A stretch of 64,000 nt of DNA from Sphingobacterium multivorum. GTDB taxonomy: Bacteria; Bacteroidota; Bacteroidia; Sphingobacteriales; Sphingobacteriaceae. The notes beneath the pieces were generated by a model. That model did not search any database, was not told the DNA's origin, and saw only the letters and a program-made list of their open reading frames with translations. The translations under genes and the position numbers were made by a program. The stretch is from positions 1,302,001-1,366,000 of the forward strand of contig NZ_UAUU01000011.1 of assembly GCF_900457465.1 (NCBI RefSeq), given 5' to 3'. Shown here one piece after another: positions 55,350-64,000 of this stretch (its first letter is position 1; every line of letters begins with the position of its first letter).

Positions 55350-55970
55350 TTAATGATTTCTTGCTAAAATAACCAAATCCGGTTTTTTCTTCCAAAGCTC
55401 TTCCTGTAAAAACTCAAAAGCTCCTTTTTGATTCATGGTAACCTGATGAATTTTGTTGAATTCATTGTAGAAATAGATACGATAGCTGTTAGGTCCCCGG
55501 TAATTTCTGATAATTTTTGTTTTCAATACGATGGATTTGATGAATAGCGATCCGTTTGTTTCCGATCAACGGAAAGAATAAAATCTCATTTTCACAAAAA
55601 AGATAAGGAGCGGCAACGGCAAAAAAGTGCATGAGTCGTCTATTGTACTCCTGGTAGACTGCTATATCATGATCGTTTAGTCGCTGTAGCGCATTGATGA
55701 ATTTTTGATTTTTAATGTAAGCCATCCAGCACAATATACCGAACGCAAAACCTAAATAAATAAAAAGAACAGATAGGGTAGGGAGTGACTTATAGAAAAA
55801 CGAGAGCTTATCTTTCACTGGCTGACCATTTCGAAAAAAAGGCAAATAAGAAAAAACCGTAACAAAAAGCAAACATAACCAAGAAAAATTCCAATAATGA
55901 CATTACGGGCTTTCTTCATCTTTATCCGTTCTGCTTTTAAGAATGATCTCACTAAGGTGTCTTTATTCAT
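55350..55970 (-). pseudogene. hypothetical membrane protein, two frameshifts
   Basis: Reconstructed from ATG 55970 (MNKDTLVRSFLKAERIKMKK) through a first helix, a second helix (LPTLSVLFIYLGFAFGILCW) and a soluble C-terminal part (IRNYRGPNSYRIYFYNEFNK, then HQVTMNQKGAFEFLQEELWK). The breaks are at the A run 55864-55868, one base short, and the T run 55514-55518, one base long. Total about 206 residues. The C-terminal part recalls the YcxB-like domain, a cytosolic domain after two helices, but I am not sure. Function unknown. Confidence 0.6.
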
Positions 55971-57398
55971 GGTCTTTTTGAAAAATTTAAAAGATAATAA
56001 AAGCGTTTGTTATGTTCTTTCCGAATTTGATTTTAACGGTCTAGGGTAGTTTTTTTATGATGTATAGCTTTATATAATCCATTTTACTTATTTATTTTAA
56101 AGGTTTTTATTCTCATTTTTTTTTATGAATTTGCGACCCTTCAACTGCTGAAGTTTTTTACTGGGTCCATAAAGTTCTAGCGCAGATAAGATGTTGTTTG
56201 AGTCGTTTTAAGCCCCACTGTGCTCTTCTTTTTTTGTAGAGGTGAATGTGGTGTTTTGCAGAAAGTTGTTATCTTATATCGATTAAGAGGGGGGTAGAAT
56301 TGGATAGCATGACTCAGAATGGTGATATAGAAATAGAGTGTCCCGTCGACTGCAAGTCAAGTACTCCTCATGGGTACTTCGGCAGCTGTGTTTTTAAGGT
56401 TTTACCCATAGTTAGGCGGGAAAGATGTTATTATCCGTTTTAAGCGATTTTGTAAAGATTATATGTATTTGGTTGGTTATGGATAGATATTCTCTTATAT
56501 CGCATAAAAAGCTTGTTATATCGCGTGTTTGCTTGCGTTCATGAGACGGGGTGCGCAAGTGGGGCTTACGCTGGTCAATTGAACCCTGCTCAGGCGCCCA
56601 TTTGTTTCGAGGCCTTTTTTGTCTGCGGTTATCATTGACATATGTCTTGTCGCACATGTTATTTTTAGCCTGCATAAATCAAGCGCGAAGATACAACGAT
56701 ATTTACCTGTTTGACTTTTGTGTAAACCGGGGCTGTATGGTTCTTCACATTGTGGCTGTACTTGAGTAAGAAAAAGGTGTGGATAAAATTTTATCCACAC
56801 CTTTTTTTTATTTAAAATAGCCCGTTAATGGTGTTATTTAATGTTATTTTTTTTGTTTATATAAATTACATAATTTATTGTTAATTAGAGTTTAGAATGC
56901 TATTATTTTTAATAGTATGATTCTTCCAGTAAAAATACGAAAAGATGGTGTTGTAGTCAGAGAATAATCCTCATTTTTTAAATTTAACCCAAAGGAAAGC
57001 TATGCAAAGAGGGCAATTATTGCCCAGTGATCGGTTAAATAGATGCCTGATTGCTGCGCTCAATAGGACTGTTTAATTAGGAAATGAGCATTATTTACAA
57101 CAGGTTATATCGAGGCGGTCGAGCCTCTGCCAGATCTGTTTTCCTATAAGCGTAGTTTCACCCTAAAAGGTCGAATTTAGGGCGATTTTAGGTCTTCTGT
57201 GGAAACGAATGTTAAGATGTCTAAAATTCTTTTTTTTACATTTTTATTTTTTTTTATAAACCTATCTTTCAGGTGTTTATTGTGTGTTATATGGATTTAA
57301 TATTTATATATTGAAAAATGGAATTTATGCGCACTTCTTTACTTTTTGTAAAGGGGCACAGCTGGAAAATAGCAGGAAGAAGCGGAAGATTTGGCCTA
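55971..57398. other. 1.4-kb stretch without a recognisable gene
   Basis: No frame here looks like a protein in any reading, even allowing for single-base errors. It holds AT-rich parts (56820-56960), a GC-richer, hairpin-prone stretch (56335-56620) with inverted motifs (AGTAC/GTACT, CTGC/GCAG), two TTATATCGC repeats (near 56496 and 56517), and the palindromic terminator at 56771. A small ATG frame near 57002 (MQRGQLLPSDRLNRCLIAAL and four more) is preceded by AAAGGAAAG but is too short to trust. An untranslated RNA ending at 56809 is possible. Confidence 0.5.
56771..56809 (+). terminator. perfect palindromic terminator with no assigned gene
   Basis: A 36-bp perfect palindrome (AAAAAGGTGTGGATAAAA and its complement), followed by further T on the plus strand (eight in all) but only five on the minus strand. 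The arms contain TGTGGATAA and TTATCCACA, exact copies of the DnaA-box consensus, in inverted order. As a terminator it would end a plus-strand transcript that is not otherwise recognised. Confidence 0.7.
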
Positions 57399-57878
57399 TT
57401 AATCTGAGGAATTTGTCCTGGTTTTATCGGGTTCGATATGGCTTTTCGTTAATAGGATTTTTCCCTTGATAAGATCATCATTGAATTGGCCGACTGTTGT
57501 TTTTTGAAGCATTTCTGAAAGGTTATTGCGTATGCTTTTGAACTCATGATGCAAGGGACAGGGATATTGTTCGGAGCAGAATTCAAGCCCCATGCCGCAG
57601 CCGACAAATAGACTTTCACCGTCGATTGCTTTAACGACCTCGGATAGTGGTGTGGACATATCTCCGCTGTCGAGGTAAAACCCCCCGCCAGGTCCCTTCA
57701 TGGATCGAATGATACCTGCTCGGCTTAGATTCTGTAGTATCTTGCCTAGAAAAGCCTCTGGAGAATGGATACTCTCTGCTATTTCTTTTATGCTCACGCG
57801 TTTATTTTCTTGGGAGCTTTGAGCAATAAAAAAAACTGCCCTTAGTCCATATTCACATGTTTTAGAAAAAATACCCAT
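57399..57878 (-). CDS. Rrf2-family iron-sulfur regulator, NsrR-like
   Basis: A 159-residue transcription regulator. The winged-helix start MGIFSKTCEYGLRAVFFIAQ and the wing GPGGGFYLDSG are typical of Rrf2 proteins. Three cysteines in FVGCGMGLEFCSEQYPCPLHH (near residues 94, 101 and 107; C-x6-C-x5-C) fit an iron-sulfur cluster site as in NsrR or RsrR. Its position next to hmp, the main target of NsrR in other bacteria, and a shared TTTGCAAATG element support a nitric-oxide-sensing role. The spacing differs from E. coli NsrR, so this is an inference. Confidence 0.85.
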   Translation of the reverse strand: MGIFSKTCEYGLRAVFFIAQSSQENKRVSIKEIAESIHSPEAFLGKILQNLSRAGIIRSMKGPGGGFYLDSGDMSTPLSEVVKAIDGESLFVGCGMGLEFCSEQYPCPLHHEFKSIRNNLSEMLQKTTVGQFNDDLIKGKILLTKSHIEPDKTRTNSSD

Positions 57879-57894
57879 AATCTCTTTTTTGCTT

Positions 57895-57906
57895 TTTGCA
57901 AATGTA
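57895..57906 (-). promoter_or_regulatory. rrf2 promoter -7 box overlapping a TTTGCAAATG operator candidate
   Basis: TACATTTG on the minus strand is an exact -7 box at 57899-57906. It overlaps TTTGCAAATG (57895-57904), identical to a 10-mer at the hmp promoter, so the Rrf2 protein could repress its own gene. Confidence 0.55.
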
Positions 57907-57951
57907 CAAAATCAAAAATAGCCATCCGCAACGATTAAAAATTAGGGATGA

Positions 57952-57967
57952 CTATTTCATGAAATAG
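57952..57967. repeat. 16-bp perfect palindrome between hmp and rrf2
   Basis: CTATTTCATGAAATAG lies 11 bases beyond the hmp stop and upstream of the rrf2 promoter. It could be a regulator site or a small hairpin; no T run follows. Confidence 0.45.
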
Positions 57968-57977
57968 GGCAGTGCAA

Positions 57978-59181
57978 TTAATTTAGTTGCAAAGATGCCG
58001 GACCAAATTCTTCAAAATGAATGTTCTCAGCGTTGATGCCCTGATGGGTTAAATATTGGAAGTGCTTTTTGATAAATCCTGCAGGGCCACACAGGTAATA
58101 GTTTGCCTCCTGTGGAAGATAAGAAGCATCTATTTTAGCGAGATCAACCCAACCCTCAAGAGCGTCAGTGTCCATACCCTGCGCTTCGTCATAGAAAGAA
58201 AAGCTAGTCATGTTTTGATGTTGGCTCTCCAATGTTTTTTACTCTTTCTTTAAACGCATGTAGATCAGGGTTGCGGCAACCATGGATCCAAGTGATCGGT
58301 TTGTCTTCTTTCTTGTCCGCTAGATGCTCTAACATGGCCATCAATGGGGTCTGACCAACGCCGCCACTGATAAATACATGTGGTTTGTCACTTTCGACCA
58401 ATTGAAAGGAGCCTGTTGGTGCTGTGAGTTCCAGTTGTTTTCCAACCTCAACGTATTGATGTATATAATTACTCACCATACCCTCAGGTTTTCCTTCCGC
58501 GGCTTCTCTTTTTACCGAAATCCGGAGGTATTCGCCGTTACTCGCATCGGAAAGACTATATTGTCTGGGTTGATAAAGGTGTAATTCGGGAAGAAATACA
58601 CGTACACTTACATACTGGCCTGCCTCGTGTTTTGGAAGTCTTCCTTGATCTGTTGGCTTGAGATAAATAGACTGAATCTCATCGGTCTCGGCTACCACTT
58701 TTATAATGGTGAATGGCTTCCAGCCCGTCCATCCGCCGTCGCTCTGGATCATCTGATTATACATATCCTTTTCGACTCCGACCATCAGATCTGCTAGCTG
58801 AAAATAGGCAACTTCCCAGGCTTCAATCAGTTCTTCTGTGGCAGCAGCCCCCAATACTTCCTGAATGGACGCCAATAAATGCTTCCCAACAATCTGATAA
58901 TGCTCCGGACGAATATTGAGGCTGCTGTGTTTTTGTCCGATATGTTTCACTGCCGAAAGAAGGACTGCTGGATTCTCAATATGCTCCGCATAGGCTAATA
59001 CTGCTGTAGCCAAAGCCGTTTATTGTCGCGCATTTTGTTGGTTTCCCATATTGAAGACATGTTTAAGCTCCGGATTGTGGTCAAACATACGTTTATAAAA
59101 ATAACTGGTCAGCGCTACACCATGTTCGTTTAAAACCGGTACAGTACCTTTGATTAACTCTTTTTGTGCTTCAGTAATCAT
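57978..59181 (-). pseudogene. hmp: flavohaemoprotein, nitric oxide dioxygenase; in-frame stop and frameshift
   Basis: Turns nitric oxide and oxygen into nitrate with NAD(P)H. From ATG 59181 (MITEAQKELIKGTVPVLNEH) come the globin domain, with RPEHYQIVGKHLL holding the proximal His, then an FAD domain (RQYSLSDASNGEYLRISVKR) and an NAD domain (GGVGQTPLMAML, YLCGPAGFIKKH). Two defects: a TAA in frame at 59020-59022 where family members have Gln (after NMGNQQNARQ), and a frameshift in the T run at 58235-58240, fixed by dropping one base. Restored length is about 401 residues, normal. Confidence 0.88.
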
Positions 59182-59277
59182 AATAAAATATTTAAATACC
59201 TTTTTATCTTTTATTTGATCAGAATAAAAAATGAAAAAATCCACTCGCTGCGAGGAATCTTATAACCTTGATAGGGT

Positions 59278-59330
59278 TCATTTGCAAATGACTATCGTTT
59301 ACAAAAATAGAGAATTATAATAAAAGACAA
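59278..59330 (-). promoter_or_regulatory. hmp promoter and palindromic operator candidate
   Basis: On the minus strand TTG, 18 bases, TATTTTTG (59302-59330), a slightly short but otherwise good promoter. TCATTTGCAAATGA, a perfect 14-bp palindrome at 59278-59291, sits at about +4 to +17, a classic repressor position. Its core TTTGCAAATG recurs at the rrf2 promoter. Confidence 0.65.
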
Positions 59331-59408
59331 AAATATCTTTTATTATTTTTTACTGCTTGTACGGACAATCATCCGGTCGATTTTAACGGCAGTCTTGTTC
59401 ACAGTGGA

Positions 59409-60248
59409 CTACTCCCAGGTTTTAAGGTTTTTAGGATAAAATGTCCATTCAGGGGTTTTTATAATATCTTGGTCAATATCGTACCAAGGACTAAGCTTGC
59501 TGTTGTTCCAATTGTTTAAAATTTGTATTTCTTGGGCTGGCATGTAGCTTTGTGCGAGTAGTACAATTGTTTTTCCAGTGCTGTCCTTGGCCAGATCAAC
59601 TACAATGATTGCATGGCCAATAGGAGATCCTTTTTGGATAAAAGTATCTCCAATCTTAACTTCTTGAGTCGTTTTTACACGGGGCAGCTCATCATGTAGT
59701 GAAGCCGTATTTGCATAGGCAAAAATATATTCCAAATATTTCCAATAGGTTGGGTAGGCGTAATCTCCTTTTGCGTAGTTTGTAAATGTACGGGGTTTAC
59801 CGTCTGAAAGGAAGTTGAATTTGATATCCTTGTACCGCTTTTGTTGGTATAAGTAATCTGCCCTGAGTCGCATGACAGCATCCGCGCATTGGTGTAAATC
59901 GCGCTTTCCGATGTCCAGCTTTACAACACTGTTGTAGATGTTATTTCTAGGTTTAATTTTTCCATTGTAATAATGTACCTCCCTGTCGATGGGGTACAAT
60001 GGAAGATTTTCAAGGAAATTTCCAAATTCTTCAGTCCGGTAGTTTGCTCTTTTAAAGCCTTCCGGCAATAAAATGCGTGATTTGACCGTCATCCCAGCGG
60101 GGTTAATAAACTGGCTTCCGTCCGTTCTCGCTAGATCCGCAGCGACCGAGTCGAGCACTTGGGCTTTTGGTGAAGCCACATTCGGTTGTCCACAGCCAAT
60201 GAAAACCTGACACGAGAGGAGTGGAATGAGTACATGTATGGATCTCAT
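59409..60248 (-). CDS. DUF4846 domain-containing lipoprotein
   Basis: A 279-residue predicted lipoprotein with lipobox VFIGCGQP (Cys at residue 19). The body matches DUF4846, with ILLPEGFKRANYRTEEFGNFLENLPL, DLHQCADAVMRLRADYLY, FNFLSDGKPRTF and GHAIIVVDLAKD; the Cys in HQCAD and the His in GHAI might form a papain-like pair, but this is speculation. Family function is unknown. Divergent from the GH18/NodB/GT2 gene. No partner is seen. Confidence 0.85.
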   Translation of the reverse strand: MRSIHVLIPLLSCQVFIGCGQPNVASPKAQVLDSVAADLARTDGSQFINPAGMTVKSRILLPEGFKRANYRTEEFGNFLENLPLYPIDREVHYYNGKIKPRNNIYNSVVKLDIGKRDLHQCADAVMRLRADYLYQQKRYKDIKFNFLSDGKPRTFTNYAKGDYAYPTYWKYLEYIFAYANTASLHDELPRVKTTQEVKIGDTFIQKGSPIGHAIIVVDLAKDSTGKTIVLLAQSYMPAQEIQILNNWNNSKLSPWYDIDQDIIKTPEWTFYPKNLKTWE

Positions 60249-60412
60249 ATAAAATTTTCTGAACTAGTGTATTGCGTTTATCGAATATACTTAAATCTAG
60301 ATATAATTCGAAACATAAATCATTTGAGAAAATTAAGAAATTTTTAAGCTACTCATCCGCTTTTTGGATCATTTTCTGATGTAGCTTAGCCGAAGTTAAA
60401 AAGAATACGATT

Positions 60413-63400
60413 ATGTCAGGAAAACAGATTTTTCAGACGTCAAGCAAAAAGCGCTGGTACGCTTTTTCATGGATGAGCAGCGCATTGGTAATAGGTTTGA
60501 TCATTGGTGTGATATGTGTGGTTTATACATTGGGAAAGATTCAGATTCCTCCTTTTCCAACAATTAATACCAACACAGCATTGACCGAAAAGTCCACCGC
60601 CAGATTAAAAAAATCCAAACAATTCAAGGAGTTTACCATTGTAAAATCCGAATTGGAGAAGATTAAACGTGACCGTGAGCTGAAGCATTTGAAACATATT
60701 GGTACCAAAGACAGGATCAATATGGGCTTTTATGTCAGTTCTTGGTCTAATGAAGTTCGTGAACAGTCTTTATCTGATTTACGCCGAAATATAGGTCATT
60801 TGGATATGGTCGCCATGGAGTCCTTTTTTACGGTACCTAATCAAGATACCGTGGTCGATAAAGCAGATACTGCTGCGCTTAAGGTGATCCATCAATATAA
60901 GCGTAAAGCAATTGCGCAGATTTCCAATTTCAGTGGTAACGATTTTGATGGGCAGACTGTAAAGGCTATTTTGCTTAATCCGGATAAACAACAACGTTTT
61001 ATAGACGACATCCTTCTTAAAGTGAAGCGTAATGGTTTTGCAGGCATAAATATCGACTTTGAGAATTTACAGTTGGATGACCACCAGCCATTAAACGATT
61101 TTATGGCGCATATCTATACCGTATTTCATACGGAGGGCCTGCTTGTCACGCAAGATATCTCGCCTGAAAATGATGATTACGATCCCATTTCCTTACAAAA
61201 ATATAACGATTATATTATTTTGATGGCTTATGATCAGCATTCCATTGAAAGTAATGCTGGGGCCATTTCACATCAGGCATGGGTTGAAAAGAACCTGGAT
61301 GAACTTTGCAATAAGATCGATGCAGACAAAGTGATTTTGGCTTTGGCATGTTATGGATATGACTGGCCGAAAGATCGGGTGGGCAAAACGTTGACGTATG
61401 ATAACGCCGTTATCTTGGCGCATAATTACAATGCTAAGATTACTTTTGATCCCCAATCTTCCAATCTCAACTTCAGCTATACAGATGGTGCGGGGATGCG
61501 CCATGATGTCTATTTCACCGATGCCGCAACTTATTTCAATCTCATCCGCAAAGCCGATGACTGGGGCCTTGCAGGCATTGCTCTTTGGCGTTTGGGAAGT
61601 GAAGACGCTCGTTTATGGTCGTTTATTTCCAGATCATTGAATCAAGAAAATTTGAAAAAAGAGCCTTTTGACTTTCGGAAAATAAGTCAGATCAATGTGG
61701 GAGGGATTCAATATATTGGCGATGGGGAAATTTTGGATTTGGTCAATAGCCCGGCTCCTGGGGAAGTTAAATTTACTTACGATCCATCGACGCTAATGAT
61801 TCAGGACCAAGTGTATGTAAAAACACCGAGTAATTACGTTATTAAGCGCTTTGGAGAAAGAGACAAGACGGTGGTGCTCACATTCGATGATGGGCCTGAT
61901 CCGACATATACGCCACAAGTATTGGACATCTTAAAAAAAGAACGTGTTCCGGGAGCTTTCTTTCTTGTGGGTGTGATGGCTGAGAAAAATATGGATCTGG
62001 TCCGTCGCGAATACCAGGAGGGACATGAAATCGGTAACCATACTTTTTTTCACCCCGATATGTCCACAATAGGGCCAAATCGTGTTAAGTTCGAGTTGAA
62101 CGCCACCCGAAAGATCATTGAATGTATAACCGGTCATAGTACAATTCTTTTCAGAGCTCCTTTTAATGCGGATGCCGAACCACAGACGGTGGCCGAAATT
62201 CTGCCCGTGGCCCAGAGCCGTAAAGAGAACTATATCAATATTGGCGAATACATCGATCCCAACGATTGGTTACCTGGCCGTACAGCAGATGAAGTCTATA
62301 ATGAAGTCATCAAACGACGCGATAACGGGAATATTATCCTATTACATGATGCTGGAGGCAATCGAGAAGCGACCATAGCCGCCTTGCCACGTATTATTCA
62401 TTATTTTAAATCGCATGGATATAAATTTGCAACGATTGGTGATTTAATGGGCAAAAAACGAGATGAATTGATGCCACCTGTTGAAAATGCTTCCGATTCG
62501 GGATTTAGTGGATCTTCCAACCGCTTGTTCTTAGGAACATTGTTTTATGGTAACATCTTTTTGAATCTGGTTTTTTCCATTGCCATTGTATTGGCAATTT
62601 TTAGAACAGCAATGATTGCTTATTTGGCAATCCGGCAAAAACAAAAAAGTAAAAAAGAGCAATCTCAATTGGTTGTGGATCCTCGGGAGAAGGTAAGTGT
62701 GATCATTCCGGCCTATAATGAGGAAATAACCGTGTTGGCAACTATAAAAAGCCTGTTGAATTTGGATTACCCCAATTATGAGTTGATTTTCGTTGATGAT
62801 GGATCGAAAGATAAAACTTTTGAGATGGTCAGTAAGGTGTATGGCGATCATCCTAAAGTCAGGTTATTTACAAAACCAAACGGAGGGAAAGCATCTGCGC
62901 TTAACTATGGTATCGAGCAATCCGATACTCAGTTTGTGCTCTGTATCGATGCCGATACTCAACTGAAGACAGATGCGCTAAAGCAGTTGATGAAATATTT
63001 TAACAAATCTCAAGTCGCTGCTGTCGCAGGAAGTGTTAAAGTAGGAAATGTCCATAATATATTGACACATTGGCAATCGATCGAGTATATTACTTCACAG
63101 AATATGGATAGGAGAGCTTTCGATTTGCTCAACATGATATCGGTCGTACCAGGGGCAATTGGCGCCTTTCGTAGATCTGTTATTTTGGAAGTGGGTGGAT
63201 TTACAACGGATACATTAGCGGAAGATTGTGATTTAACCATGCGTATATTAAGAGCGGGTTATACCGTGCGAAATTCATCTGAAGCAATCGCTTATACGGA
63301 AGCACCAGATACGGTAAAAATGCTCTTCAAGCAGCGTTTCCGTTGGAGCTTTGGTGTGTTGCAGAGTTTTTGGAAAAATAAACAAACCCTGTTAAATCCC

Positions 63401-63836
63401 AAATATGGCTATTTTGGTATGGTCGGAATGCCTAATATTCTGATTTTTCAGATTATACTTCCTTTATTTGCGCCCTTGGCCGATATTTTTATGTTATTCT
63501 CTCTGGTGAGCGGTCTTTTCTCCCTAAGCGAGGTAAATGGTATCAGCTGGACAGGAATTGCAGGATTATTTTCACTGCATAATGGTTTTGGTCAAGTGAT
63601 GTTTTATTACTTCCTTTTTGTATTCGTGGATATGTTCTTTGCAGGCATTGCCTTTAAAATGGAAGGCGAGAAGCTTAGCAATTTAATTTATTTGTTTCCG
63701 CAGCGTTTTTTCTGGCGTCAACTGATGTATTTCGTTTTATTTCAAGTCTGTCAGAAAAGCGATTAAAGGTGAATTAAATACTTGGGGTACCTTGAAACGG
63801 ACAGGCGGGGTGAAAGAGGTAACAACAAGTGCATAG
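60413..63836 (+). CDS. three-domain polysaccharide enzyme: GH18-like, NodB deacetylase, GT2; frameshifted near 3' end
   Basis: An inner-membrane protein with one N-terminal helix (residues 18-42), a GH18-like domain (about 90-415, FAGINIDFENL with the D-x-E catalytic pair), a NodB deacetylase domain (about 485-690: LTFDDGPDP, EIGNHTFFHPD, ILLHDAGG), a helix, then a GT2 synthase (about 760-990: VIIPAYNEE, CIDADTQ, AEDCD, QRFRW) and C-terminal helices. It likely makes and trims an N-acetylglucosamine polymer. An uninterrupted frame ends at 63766; dropping one T at 63740-63742 gives LFKSVRKAIKGELNTWGTLK and a stop at 63836, the normal end. Confidence 0.88.
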
Positions 63837-63856
63837 AAATTGTGACTTACACGAGT

Positions 63857-63908
63857 TAGGCGGTAGCATCCTTCTTGGTATCCTACTTTAGGATTGCTAT
63901 CGCCTACC
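63857..63908 (+). terminator. imperfect hairpin after the GH18/NodB/GT2 gene
   Basis: GGCGGTAGCATCCT pairs with AGGATTGCTATCGCC with two irregularities. There is no strong T run, so the terminator call is tentative. Confidence 0.4.
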
Positions 63909-63973
63909 AAAAAGTATACAGAGATTTTTAATTGAGCTTGAGAATAGGTACTTTCAATAAAAATAGAAACGAC

Positions 63974-64000
63974 ATGAAGATACTTTCCGCTCAGCAGATA
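63974..64000 (+). CDS. start of a probable NAD(P)H-hydrate repair enzyme, 3' part missing
   Basis: Only nine codons are in the window: MKILSAQQI. This matches the usual opening of bifunctional NAD(P)H-hydrate epimerase/dehydratase (NnrE-NnrD, YjeF) proteins in Bacteroidota (MKIL-x-A-x-QI), which repair damaged nicotinamide cofactors. So short a piece allows only a tentative call. Confidence 0.35.

Noticed and set aside
55171..55395. 74-residue minus-strand frame after the frameshifted membrane protein
   Set aside because: Its N-terminal third is a shifted reading of the preceding gene and the rest matches no family I know; kept out of the gene list, though a small gene end cannot be excluded.
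56335..56620. Candidate tRNA, tmRNA, RNase P RNA or signal-recognition RNA in the gene-free region
   Set aside because: None of the conserved sequences of these RNAs (T-loop GTTCGAAT with acceptor CCA context, tmRNA tag ending in ALAA, RNase P core, SRP tetraloop region) could be found on either strand.
56551..56769. 72-residue plus-strand frame ending right before the palindromic terminator
   Set aside because: Position is suggestive, but the protein is rich in Cys, Leu and Arg in a way typical of noncoding frames and has no start signal.
56412..56800. Two overlapping minus-strand frames of 87 and 94 residues in the gene-free region
   Set aside because: Basic, low-complexity translations (many Lys, Arg, Thr, Cys) without domains; one crosses the palindrome. 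Likely chance.

Overview
The window looks like chromosomal DNA from a Bacteroidota bacterium of the Sphingobacteriaceae, most likely Sphingobacterium or a close relative (inference). The signs are low GC, family signatures such as DUF4199, DUF3098, DUF3857, GH125 and YARHG, the order ftsX-DUF3098-uppP-truB-ribF, few Shine-Dalgarno sequences, and several promoters of the Bacteroidota type (TTG, about 18-20 bases, TAnnTTTG). It is mostly core genome. I see no prophage, transposon, CRISPR array, rRNA or convincing tRNA.

Layout. 1-4.8 kb: end of an acidic unknown protein, DUF4199 protein, two glycosyltransferases, a metallo-beta-lactamase-fold hydrolase, and a tiny membrane protein. 4.8-9.7 kb: ispD and queA on the minus strand, then a frameshifted ABC permease, a DUF2306 protein and a YARHG lipoprotein. 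9.7-12.1 kb: hisG-hisD behind a histidine-rich leader peptide. 12.4-16.3 kb: PAP2 phosphatase, oxidoreductase, WG-repeat protein, queE. 16.3-20.2 kb: an 11-bp repeat array, then thrS-infC-rpmI-rplT. 20.3-28.2 kb: DUF3060, DUF3857, rimK and its aspartyl-protease partner, purM, a deoxyinosine glycosylase and an SPFH protein. 28.2-34.9 kb: pepE, mgtE, a CLC transporter under a fluoride riboswitch, DUF423, elaA, yqeY, SDR, menaquinone methyltransferase. 35.2-44.9 kb: dnaB, rlmH, a PQQ-type sugar dehydrogenase, murI, GH125, a RemB-like barrel, aroQ. 45-52 kb: the ribF-to-ftsX operon, leuS, GNAT. 52.4-56 kb: cold-shock protein, phosphoesterase, small genes. 56-57.4 kb: a gene-free stretch with a strong palindromic terminator. 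57.4-64 kb: an Rrf2 regulator next to flavohaemoglobin hmp, a DUF4846 protein, a three-domain GH18/NodB/GT2 polysaccharide enzyme, and the first codons of a probable NAD(P)H-hydrate repair gene.

The best regulatory signals are the fluoride riboswitch in front of a GREGT-type CLC (fluoride export), the leader peptide with six His codons before hisGD, and an identical 10-mer (TTTGCAAATG) in the hmp and rrf2 control regions, which suggests an NsrR-like nitric-oxide circuit.

A major caveat is that at least 18 single-base indels, mostly in homopolymers, break otherwise normal genes, including the essential leuS and the housekeeping purM. One in-frame stop interrupts hmp. This pattern fits unpolished long-read sequence better than real gene decay. 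Broken genes are therefore listed as one locus each with the break position.
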